Assembly (NCBI RefSeq): GCF_019925205.1 | Contig: NC_083566.1 | Location: 21,762,001-21,826,000 of the forward strand | Direction: 5' to 3' | Origin: Metopolophium dirhodum | Lineage: Eukaryota; Arthropoda; Insecta; Hemiptera; Aphididae | DNA: 64,000 nucleotides | Shown: positions 11,889-22,474 of the stretch, piece after piece | Layout: every line of letters starts with the position of its first letter | How positions within the stretch are numbered: the stretch's first letter is position 1 | Position numbers and translations under genes: made by a program | The notes under the pieces: generated by a model | The model's input: only the letters and a program-made list of their open reading frames with translations | Database searches by the model: none | Told to the model about the DNA's origin: nothing

Positions 11889-14800
11889 ATATAGGTACCG
11901 GTAAGACAGAGCAATTTGTATGAGAAGCAACGGTAACGTATTTCCTCCTCCCCCACCCCCGCCCGTCACCAATGACTTATATACAATATCTATTGTAACT
12001 TCTCACTTGAGTAAATTGAATTAAGGTATTGTATTGTACTACTCGAGAGTTAGAACTATGATTTTACAGGAATAAATGCCAGTTTCCATTAAAAATTGTA
12101 CCACATAATATCATAATAATATAGTGGTTCTGTTTAAGAATAATATAAATTATAATCTAATTGAAAATCGTTTTATAATAATATCGATGTCCGAAATTGT
12201 TGGTAGGCAATGGCATTACAAGAATATTATTGTATTTATATGCATGTTGAACTGTTCACACGAATATAATATAAATGTATTGGGATAGAATATAATATAA
12301 TATAGAAGCGTGTTTCACGATCGTCATTGAGCAATAAATCTTAGGAACATCAGCTGTTTTATTATCATTTTCTGCGGTTTGCCTTCCTGAAATCTAGTTC
12401 CACATCTGTTAACCTATTGCAGATAAGTCAAAACGATTGTCAAAACGTATAACGAAACTCATTTGTCGAATTATTATTTATTAACATTTAACAATATAAT
12501 ATTATTAACTTTAATATATACCTTTATTATTTTTAAACGCTTCTAAAAATCTTCATTTGATCTGACATTCTGAAGACGTCTACATAGATGCGCATTGTGT
12601 TCTAACTATTATAGCACACTGCATTATTTAGAGTCCAATGTAACCAACAAACGGACTATAAAAGGTATTCAATTGTAGTTACAACTTACATAGGTAAGGT
12701 ATTTACAGAGGTACCTCAAATCAACCACACAAAGAAAGGAATTATCCACGTGGTGTTGTAATAATATTAATTGTTATTTTAATTATAAAACCAATGATAA
12801 AATATATGACATTCAAAAAACTGTTCGGTTTGAAAATAATTTTGGCCAATAACGATCAATATTTCGTTAAAATATTTTTTCTTAAAACCGTGTGTGTAAA
12901 ACTAATACTATACTAATTTATTACTAGCCACTACTACTAGTATAGGTAATTTGAAGAATGGTCTCTTTTTTTCAAAATAATATTAATAATTCTCAATTCT
13001 TACTATTATTGCTACGAACTGTTAGAAACACCTTTTCTTATAAAATATACATTCATATATTATACTTATGACAAATGTCATGAAAGGAGTAATGAATTAT
13101 ATTATATTAGATCGTCATTCAGCACAAAAAAACGCTTAGGACAAAATTAATTTATTGTTCCTACGCGGATAACCGAGATATCGTTTCTACAGTCATTCGC
13201 TTCGAAATTTAGTGGGATATATAGAAATTAAATTCACATGAATTTTTTAGAAAACCATAATTGGAGCCGAAGGAGACCCGGGAAAATGGACGTAATTTTT
13301 ACCGTGGAACACACTCTTTCTACTCCAATAAGTTAACATCAAAAATAAAAATAGAAAACTTAACACAAACAACTTTGCAAGCCACTGTAAACCCAACGTA
13401 CTAGCATTCATGCGCTACTCGGGATCAAGAAAAACTTTTTACAATATAATGCGTAGTCTCTAACATGTCGTAAAAGTTTCAAATTTATCCAATATGACGT
13501 GTGTGGTGTAACATGGAAATAGCTGATTTAAATCGAAAATTTTCATATCACAAAAATACTTGACGATCCTTCCTATTTTGAATAAAATATTTTTTTCAAT
13601 TATTTATTTATTTTCTCTCTTAAAAAAGTCACATTTAATCATTTATACGAGTTACATAATGACGTTCAGTGAGTTTCAAAAATTAATTGTCTTTCCACGG
13701 TATACAAATTACATACAATCAATCATCCGTATTCCGTGTTTAATTAACTGTATTAATTATTTAAGATAGCAATGATTATAAACTGCAGCTAAGCTTATCT
13801 ATCTGATCAGAAATAACAGCTCGCTTGATTTGTGTACGGCTTTCCACCGACGACCGTTGGTACATTTGGTCGATATGTCTTGTGCAACGAGTCAAAACGA
13901 ACGCCGTAACGCGATTTCATCCATTAACACTTTACGTAATCCAACGTTTGCGTTTCCGTTTCGATACCTATTACCATTGATTATAAATTCTAGTATTTAT
14001 AGTATTTTAATCAATGCTATTACTGTAAAATATATTATATAATGACTATACTCGCTGAACGCCTGAGCGACGTTTTCTATACTAGCGGCGTCGATCTTAG
14101 TATTTTACCGTTAACGTCTGAAAAGTCTAATATTATAATATTAATACTTAAACATGTACTTGGTGGTATATTTTTGTATATAGGTACATTTATTTAAGTA
14201 CGACAAAGTACGATTAAAACTCGTGTCATTTGGAAAAAAGAATTCATCAATCATCACATTTCCAAAGTACCTTGTCTTTGTTTTGTTACTGATATGTGAT
14301 AAACTTAAAGGCTAAAACGATTTTGAGAAAAACCGCAGGTTATTGTGACAGGCGATTTTTGAAAATAATACTCCATGTGCACTACATGACCCCTATGGTC
14401 GGAAAACATTTTGAATTTTTGATGTCAAGGGCCAAAAAATAAATATAAACTTTTAATGACTTCACCACCGACTCATATTTAATAATATTATGCATAGAGA
14501 ATATTGTTTTCTATCGCAAGTCAATATCCAAGGATTTAAGTAATACGGCGTGACCACTCAAAAAATAGCCAAATTTATGATTTTGTAAATTGTCTGCGTG
14601 TTTATGCTTTAAACTTTATATCATGGTGTTTTTTTTAATTATTTTTGGACTTGTGGCATTTCAGTTCACGAGAACGATACTATATTACACACACACCCAC
14701 ACACAAAAGCTCATTTCGCCGGGTTTAATCAAAAAAGTGTGGAGCCACAGTCTGTTCGTATCTTTACGAGTACACGTACAACCTATATAATATATATATA

Positions 14801-15744
14801 TATATATACAATATACATATAAACCCATAAATATACACTACAAACACCGAGAGAAAATAGCGCATAGACAATACCCGCTATTAAAAAGGATCGTATCGCC
14901 GTAATCATCAATGTATAATAGTTTTCCGCAATCGTCATTTCCACGTCAAAAGCATTTTTTTTCCTTCTTTGTCCCGACTTAACGCGATATATATATATAA
15001 CGGTCTTTGGAACTGCTGAAGTGTATACCACTCGTATACACAGGATATATATTACATCTTTAATCTCGCGCTGCATTGTCGGCGGGACATATTATGGCGC
15101 TTCGTCGAACACACACACGGCGTATACACATATACACAAGTTCGAGTCGTCAGTGGAATTTTAATTTTTTTTTCTCTCAGTTTCAAACAATATCCCACTC
15201 GATTTCAAGAATTCATTTTGTTTTTAAGCTTTTAGTCAGTGCCAAAATAAATCCGTATTATATAATATCAGGTCGCGGCTATACACAATATTATATAGAT
15301 ATAATAATATAAGTAGGTACCTAATAATAAATACATATCAGCTATCCGAAATGAACATGTGAAATACGATCAGTGGTGAAACTCTCCGGATTGTATACGA
15401 CAAACATGACGTATGACTAACCTTAACTTTATTTTAAATGTTCACCGTTCATATTAATAGACAATATATTATATGTATTATTTAATGATTTTTTTTTTTG
15501 CTTATTAGGTACCCAAGTGTATCTCGCCCAACAACTATAACGAACAAACTTAGGTACAAACAAAGATATTACAGATATTGTAATATTGGTTTATATAATA
15601 TTTTTTCTATTATAATTATTATTGTAATTGTATATCCATATAGTTTTATGCTGCACGTGGGACTTGAAATGTAACTTTTTGAGACTCGGAAGAGTGTACC
15701 TACATATCAAACCGTTCAGGAAGCACTGAAGTAGACCAGGAAGA
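11889..15744. other. AT-rich non-coding stretch
   Basis: No gene can be supported. An (AT)n tract lies at about 14791-14808. A slightly GC-richer spot at 13830-13935 lacks splice sites that would make it an exon. A minus-strand frame at 14783-15076 ends in low-complexity Tyr/Ile and is judged chance. Confidence 0.45.
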
Positions 15745-15750
15745 GCTTAC

Positions 15751-15901
15751 CAGGGTCGTTGAAATCGGAAGAGTTCACGATCGCCCTAAAGTAGTCGGCC
15801 GCGTGCGATCGGCACGTGTCGACAAAGATACTCGATGCGCTTAAGAGCGTGTGCAGCGCGCGGGACAACCAATTCTTTCGGTAGACGATCGCGAAAACGT
15901 A
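15751..15901 (-). CDS. Candidate internal coding exon, unknown protein
   Basis: This 151-bp block is much more GC-rich than its surroundings. On the minus strand it is preceded by a pyrimidine-rich acceptor (TCTATTCTTTTTACAAG, AG at 15903-15902) and followed by a strong donor GTAAGC (15750-15745). Only one of the three frames is open through the whole block. It starts YVFAIVYRKNWLSRALHTLL and ends VNSSDFNDP plus one base of the next codon. The composition change coincides with both splice sites, which is why it is called an exon. The protein is not recognised: no catalytic motif, and one hydrophobic stretch too short to call a membrane segment. A GC-rich block just upstream (16000-16130) could belong to the same gene, but no good donor was found there. 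Neighbouring exons are not evident. Confidence 0.55.
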
Positions 15902-16021
15902 CTTGTAAAAAGAATAGAGACCATAATTTATCGTATAATGACATATAATTACGTATTATATTAACATATAATATTTTAATGTGATTCGTCTGTCGATCGT
16001 TTCTCCCCGGGAACAGGCACT

Positions 16022-16041
16022 GCAGCAGCAGCAGCAGCAGC
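16022..16041. repeat. (CAG)n trinucleotide repeat
   Basis: Six to seven CAG units lie in a GC-rich patch (about 16000-16130) next to the exon candidate. On the minus strand they read as CTG (Leu) after an ATG. This could be a signal-peptide-like start, but no donor links it to the exon. Confidence 0.8.
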
Positions 16042-16133
16042 ATGGTGTAGAAAACTATCAAAGGAGAGCGGCGGCGTTGTTCGTCTCGTCCATCGATCGG
16101 CGGCAACAATTTCGAAACGTAGTCGGAGTGTGC

Positions 16134-16134
16134 A

Positions 16135-16167
<33 letters not shown>
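16134..16167. repeat. (AAT)n microsatellite
   Basis: About eleven uninterrupted AAT units. Confidence 0.9.
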
Positions 16168-16773
16168 CGCGATACTTTAATTATTATTATGTACGCGTAG
16201 AGTCATGACCATATTATTATTATACACACAATATACCTAAATAGAAACCAGTTCTGTCATCACTCCTACACCTATCCCACACGGCATACGTGTGCCTTCC
16301 GTCTTTGAGAGTCACGTAAGCCATCCGCCGTATCGTATTTTATAATAATAATATAGCGCGTTACAATGACAACGAAAACCGCGTATTCAATAATCTCAAA
16401 ACTTTCTTAAACATACTATACACACGTCCGTCTAATATTAATATAATGGTATGGGTATAATATTATGAATATAATAGTAATTATTATGGTCGTTTGATTT
16501 ATTAATATATTTCGAGGAGATCTTTATTGTGCGGTACCTGCAGCATTTTAATGGAACTGCGTTTAGACGTGTATAGTGTATACAGATAATAACACTGCAC
16601 TTTATAATATATAGTAATATTTTATATTATGTATTATAATATGTCGTATTGTGTATATTTATACTATAATATAATATTTTTTACGTGTATTGGGTATTAT
16701 GCAAGTCGTAGTTATAGCTACAATGCCACATACATGTTTAACAATCTCGAATAAACCTAACACTATATTATTA
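16168..16773. other. AT-rich non-coding stretch
   Basis: Nothing classifiable is seen. A mildly GC-rich section at 16255-16340 has no open frame with splice sites. Confidence 0.45.
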
Positions 16774-16777
16774 TTAA

Positions 16778-17204
16778 AAGAACATGTGTTGTACTGTTGT
16801 CTCCGTCTTACAAAATATTATACAACATAGCAAAAAGTGCTTTGCGCGGGACAACTTTTCTCGCACCATATTTGCTGTAGAACTACCAAATTTTCAGAAT
16901 ATGTAAAGAAGTACTTAATCTGTGCAACAGCGTGCTTTTTTTAATAGCACTATCCAATCATTTTTTATAAGCAAATGAAAAAAAAAACAAAAAAACGAAA
17001 TGTTTAGAAGCAAATAACTTTTATTGTATTTATGTTATCTAAAATATAGGCACACTGTTGCATAGATAATTTTCTACCCTATATTTTCAGACATTTTGGA
17101 GCCATTACTACAAACACAGAAAGATAAAAGTTGTCCCGCGCAAAACAGTTTTTGCTATGCTGTGAATTTAAGACGGAGACAACACATGCGGGTGTGACGT
17201 CCTC
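16778..17204. mobile_element. Palindromic TTAA-flanked MITE, copy A (427 bp)
   Basis: TTAA stands at both borders (16774-16777 and 17205-17208). The right end, read inward, is GAGGACGTCACACCCGCATG, then TGTTGTCTCCGTCTTA and AGCATAGCAAAAACTG, then TTTTGCGCGGGACAACTTTT. The left end carries the same inner module (TGTTGTCTCCGTCTTAC at 16795, CATAGCAAAAAGTGC and GCGCGGGACAACTTTT after it), although its outermost ~18 bp are decayed. The arms continue as imperfect inverted repeats to the middle (for example GTGCAACAGCGTGC against its inverse near 17050). There is no coding capacity. Related copies lie at 43459, 45014 and 46496. The TTAA target suggests a piggyBac-like mover, but the termini lack the usual CCC start, so the class is inference. 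Confidence 0.75.
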
Positions 17205-17208
17205 TTAA

Positions 17209-19181
17209 CACCTCTTCAAATTACTTTTGTGTTCGTTTATAATAATGTATACTTATTTAAAATCTATATTTTACTCATCCCATATTATGCTTGTTGTGCA
17301 CATTTTAGGTGCATAATATTATATATTTAAAATAAAGGTGAAGAATATACTTTAGATCAACCTATATCCTATAATTCGGTTACAAAGTACATTGTAAAAT
17401 AAGACAATAAGTAAATACAATAATATTATTACAAATATTGGACACGATAAGACGTAAAAAAAGTAACTCACAGTTAGGCTTCCTGAAAAAAACTACCTAC
17501 GACGAAAAAACGTATTAATTCGAGTTTTGAATTTTATACATTTTGTTCAAAAATGCAAGTAAGTACCTAATTGTTTTCTGTTGGACAAGAGGACAACACA
17601 TAATATAGAGGTGGCACGGTGCACACATTGTGTAAAACATTATTATATATATTATATTACATTGTTCATTATCATATTATTATACGGGGGGATACTGATG
17701 GAATATTTGAATACGATTTTACCCTTAACTTAATAATGTAGTTATGTATAACAATACCACGTATATAACATATTAGATTATGTGTAGAAAAATATAATTC
17801 AATATGCTACCAAAAACTGAAAAATGCTAGTAATTGCATACACTGGAATTGGAATCAAATCTAACAAGTAAATGATTTTAGTGGAGATTTCATGTAGGCG
17901 AGTATTGTTAATTTTGTAAAAAACATATTACTATCGCTTTGTTGAACCGTAAAAAGTGACTGAAAATATACTTGTTGGCTTTTGAAAATATTAAAAAAAT
18001 CTTCGGTTGACTTTTGTAACCCCTCTGGCCCTCTCCCAATCTAGATCTTAGGTTTTTGAATTTTGATGTAATCAATGTGAATCCATATATTCGAACTTCT
18101 AAGGGAATTATGTTTCGATAAAATAACTTACATTTTTAAATGGATACCCGTTGCAGATAAATGAATATATTTCATGTACAATATTATATGCATGAATATC
18201 GGCTCTATTGGTTCATTCATTGAAATTGTGCGGTGTTCCATGAGCAACACTATTCATTATGATGCTTAATATGCAGACTGTAGTACCTGTATATTAAGAA
18301 TAATATTGATAGTCGTACAATGTATAATTAATGACAAATAAAATTGCTTCTTCGTCTTTTATCCGTCATTTATACTCGTACGTCTGCGAAATGTGAACTC
18401 TGAGTTGGAATACCGTTACCTAGTTCATCCCTGTTATAACGTACCTATATATTATAGTATATTATTATTATACGATGTACACAGACTCGCCAAAACGAAT
18501 CCACGAGTATGCTTATTAATTACTGTTATAATATAATATACCGGTTTTAAACAGGGAACTAAAAAAAAAAAAGGTTCACTCCGTAGACTTTCAAATTCAT
18601 CGTTCTACAATATTAGGTATATAGATAGTTACTAACTATATCCCGCAGTTGTACACGATATACAAACGACGAACACTCCACAGCGAAGTGTAATAATAAT
18701 AAGTACCTAAACATTTGGATGTGTACAATTTAATTGTGTTATATATTTTATAGTCGATGGACGATCTGAATGTACCTGGTATTTTTCTATACGTGGATAG
18801 CTGCTGTAGATTAAGGTGATTAAAATTACAATTTACTTAAAATATAATATAATGTACCCACACGCTCTCTGTCGATGAGTAGGCAAGTGAAAGCTGCAAA
18901 CCTGCACTGCCACACCACTGAAGAAGCATAACACGATACACTACATAATATTATATTATATACTTATTTATACACTACCATTTCAATAATAATTAAGTTG
19001 CGTGATTTAGTTTCACGTATTATCACAATTACTATTATTATAATGTATACTCTATTATTTACTTCTATAACGTATATAATTTATGTTGTGCTAAATGCAA
19101 TAATTATACTTGGGAACTTGCGTCTTTTATAGGTAATTTATGAAAACCTCTATAGTATAGGGGTATTTTCCTAATTCATAA
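17209..19181. other. AT-rich non-coding stretch
   Basis: No gene or classifiable element is seen in these ~2 kb. Confidence 0.5.
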
Positions 19182-19189
19182 CTCATAAG

Positions 19190-19824
19190 TAGGGCAGAGA
19201 ATTTGTAGCTCTAAAAAATCACCAAATAATAATAAATATGCACTTAAATGTACAAATTATGCATTTTAAAGTGAATATTCTTGAATACAAAATAAGCATT
19301 TTTCTGTAAAAACCTATTATTTTATTTAAATTTTAAGTACAAGTTATAATAAGTATTGAGATATTTTAATTTATGGGTTTTCAGATACTTCTTCAAATTA
19401 ATGTTTCAATTTCTTCAACTTCTAAAAAATAATTGACAAAATATTTTAGTATTAAATATTTAACTCTCAAGACGTGTTTTTAGGAAAAACATGCATCTGG
19501 GAACAGTCAACAACCATATTAATATTATGATCAAAATTTAAAATTCAAAATTATTTTGGTTGTATAAATAAATAAATAAAAACTTCGACTGAAAATTATT
19601 GATAAAATTATAAATGATGTAATATGTATCTAAAATATAAAATGGAAAAAATATGCCCTAAAAACAAAAAAAAATGCAAAATATGCAAAATATGCTTTAA
19701 TATGCAAAATAAAATGTCAAAATTATATAGGTTTGTGAAAGCATGAAACGTATTTGTTTCGTACTTTGCTATTTTTGTGATTGTGCAAAAAAAAATATGC
19801 AAATGCTGCAGGTCCTCTGCCCTG
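19190..19824. mobile_element. Old hAT-like MITE (~635 bp)
   Basis: The left end TAGGGCAGAGAATTTGTAGC and the right end, inverted, CAGGGCAGAGGACCTGCAGC form a terminal inverted repeat of the kind seen in some hAT families. The flanks CTCATAAG (19182-19189) and TTCAAAAG (19825-19832) agree at 6 of 8 positions, consistent with a decayed 8-bp target duplication. The subterminal zones repeat ATATGCAAA/TATGC motifs (19250-19330 and 19650-19805). No transposase frame is present. Minus-strand frames at 19608-19944 are low-complexity. Confidence 0.65.
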
Positions 19825-19832
19825 TTCAAAAG

Positions 19833-21454
19833 TAACCATGTCCAAGTTTTCCGAATTTTGAATTAACTGCACCATGACAACCAGTTGCGTAACTGGATAA
19901 AAAAAACTATATGATATGGGGGAACAAAATAATTCATTCACCAAAATCGAATTTACCTATAACCTAATTGTTTGTTTTTTTATAGAAGTCTTAAAACTAA
20001 TTTTGTGACAAAAATGTTGGAGACGAGGTGTCAGGTGTAGTCACAATTACGCCGTTGATGTAGGAAAAAATGCACTCACTAGTGTAATATGCAGCTGATA
20101 TACATTCCATTTTATAATGACATCGTTGTTAACATAGTAGATTATGAAAAAAAAAAAAATGTAAATAATCAAAATATATTTTGTTTGTTTAATACCTATT
20201 GTAAATTGAAAATAATATAATATATGATTAATCACTATAAAGACTATATTATATACAAAAAAAAAAAAAAAAATGTGTACCTATTAATGCAAGTTAAATT
20301 ATAGACGTCTGTCAGGACAAAAATACATTTCCACTAAGGACTCCATAGTGTATCAAGCGAGTGACCGCGTGTATATGATTGTTTCACACCGTAAAATAGG
20401 TTTGTGGGTATACCTATACTTACTTACTTTCCAACGACTAATATAATAATTATCATCGCACGCTTATTTTTTAGGTTTTTTTTACCATGAACACGGCTTG
20501 AGTGCTTGAAGTATGATAATAAAGAATACATACACGGGCATGATAGGTATATATAATGTATTATATATTTATATTCCTTATACTCACGTCGAAGTTACAA
20601 TACCCGTTAAATTGATATCTCGTTTATCGATCTGTCTTAGCACCGATTCGTAACTATAAATTATGTTTGCAGTTAAGAATATTAAACAAAATAAATAAAA
20701 ATACCGACTCGTAAATCACCCATGAATTATAATTTATATTACGAGTCATTAAACGAATAAGTTCGATGTGAAAAATACAATAATATGTGCGTAAGTTTCT
20801 TATAATATATTATATATAATATGTTTATAATTATATAATAAGAAGAAAGAAAAACGACGAGTATCGATCAACATAGTTTAGGTAAATTATACAAAAGGCA
20901 ACGGAAAAAAACCGAAATTGATTTGTGACATCTGTTAATAGCGCGATTGATGACAACGTTTTGATACATCATGTTACATTGTTACATGTATGATAAATGT
21001 ATAATAAAATATATAATTACTATGAATAGATTGTAATGGGCATTCAAGTGTACATAGTCCATTATATAATATCTGTACAGTGTAGCCGGTATTAAAATAT
21101 GCAATGTGGGCTTTTAGAAAGTTCCCAATTAAGTATAGCAGATTTTAATATATCGGTACATTTTAGCTAAAGTAATATAAGAACTTACTTATAAATAATT
21201 CAATTTACATTTTTATTTATTTTAAAATATGTTAAAAGTAAAATGTTACAAGCCTATAAAACTGTATAGTGTACACTGTACAGTGTTGTCTTTAAATTGC
21301 CTATTAGTATTTTTAAAGCCATATGCAATTCATGAAATAACCGTGTTTTTAAGATATATTTTTAAAATAAAAAATGTTTAATAACCTAAACATTAGAAAA
21401 AAAAAGTTAAATAAATTTAAGAGTAAAATATAAAAAAATACAGAAATAAGAATT
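19833..21454. other. AT-rich non-coding stretch
   Basis: Nothing classifiable is seen. Poly-A tracts lie at about 20146-20159 and 20259-20273. Confidence 0.5.
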
Positions 21455-22210
21455 TGATTTGATTTTGGTTTTTGGGTGTATTTCAAAAAACTTACCGTAA
21501 ATACTTGAAATTTACACTATGTGTTTATTTTATTATTTTCCATACTTGATAAAATTTTCAATTTTTTTTAGTTTATTTTTCTATATACGTCAATAAAATT
21601 GTATTTGTTGGGTAAAAATGCTTGAAAATTTAATACAATACTCCTCACACGTTGTTACAATATCAGTTTAAAAATATTAAAAATACATAGGCAACATTTT
21701 TTTTTTATAAGCATTTAAAGTTCAAATTACGACAAAGTGTATAATATTAAAAATGTACAAACTATTTTTCTGTAAAAAATTCAAAATAAAATTCCACGTA
21801 AATCGTTTAAACTGTAACCAAAAAGTCTAAAAAATTATAATCACAGTATTTTTTTATAGTTATTTGAAGTTTAAGTTTGGACGAAATTAGATATTTAAAC
21901 GTAGAAGGACGATTTTAGTTTTGAGTTATAATATTTATTATTTAAAAATATTATTCGTGGTTGCTTGAAAGTTCTAATGCATATCTATTACATACAAATA
22001 ATACTGATTCAATTTACCGGCTAACGTATATTAATAATAATTATGATAATATAATTAATATAATATTATTATATAAAGTATCCTCGGTTGACAAACTGTT
22101 TCCGCTAATATTATATCATTGGATGCAAAAATAACACCATTTATTGCAGTGACCCACTTTTAACCTACTGTTCAGCAGAGCGACACTCACTTTCCCGCTT
22201 TTTTTTTTTA
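21455..22210 (+). repeat. R1 dispersed repeat, copy b
   Basis: Direct-orientation copy. It shares with the 25248 and 41608 copies the order TCAATAAAATTGTATTTGTT, GCTTGAAAATTTAATA, AGTTxAAAAATATTAAAAAT, GCATTTAAAGTTCAAAT, then TGACAAACxGTxTCCGCT, the ATATTATATCATTG tract, and the terminal block CAGCAGAGCGACACTCACTT followed by a T-run (22200-22210). Its left end is shorter than in copies c and d. Confidence 0.65.
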
Positions 22211-22387
22211 CTGTTCCTAATGTTCGAACTATAAGTGCCTACCCACATTATTTCAATAAGCATAATTTTTTGGTTGTTGTTAATTTTTAAACATAGTCTT
22301 GAGAAAGGTGCAGTCATTCATTATATAGTGGCGTTTTCACCTGCGGCATATCTTACTATGATAATCCACGGAACAGTTTTTTTTCAG
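22211..22387. other. Non-coding sequence leading to a candidate splice acceptor
   Basis: This ends in a pyrimidine tract and CAG (TTTTTTTTCAG, 22377-22387), which defines the exon candidate that follows. Confidence 0.35.
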
Positions 22388-22474
22388 TCGACGAGGATTA
22401 TTCATTGGTATAGTTCTTATAATATAGCAACGGCCAACGATACAGACGGATGGATGTGTCTTCTGACTTCTATC
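22388..22474 (+). CDS. Weak candidate internal exon, 87 bp, unknown protein
   Basis: A strong acceptor (T8CAG, AG at 22386-22387) and a consensus donor GTAAGT (22475-22480) enclose exactly 29 codons. Only one frame lacks stops; it starts STRIIHWYSSYNIATANDT and ends WMCLLTSI. Phase is 0 at both ends. The composition is somewhat less AT-rich than the flanks. It resembles nothing I recognise. Consensus donors occur by chance in a window this size, so this is only a candidate. Confidence 0.3.

Noticed and set aside
11628..11972. Minus-strand frames of 82-114 codons rich in repeated FLKRNSFPFL-type motifs
   Set aside because: The repeats are translations of the GGAACGxGTTCC subterminal palindromes of the hAT MITE, not a protein.
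14783..15076. 97-codon minus-strand frame with hydrophobic stretches
   Set aside because: Ends in an (AT)n tract, has no splice or start context and no recognisable family. Probably chance in AT-rich DNA.
15786..16109. 107-codon minus-strand open frame through the GC-rich block
   Set aside because: It crosses the inferred intron, contains AT-rich low-complexity residues, and stops before the donor. The other frame fits both splice sites, so this one is a shadow.
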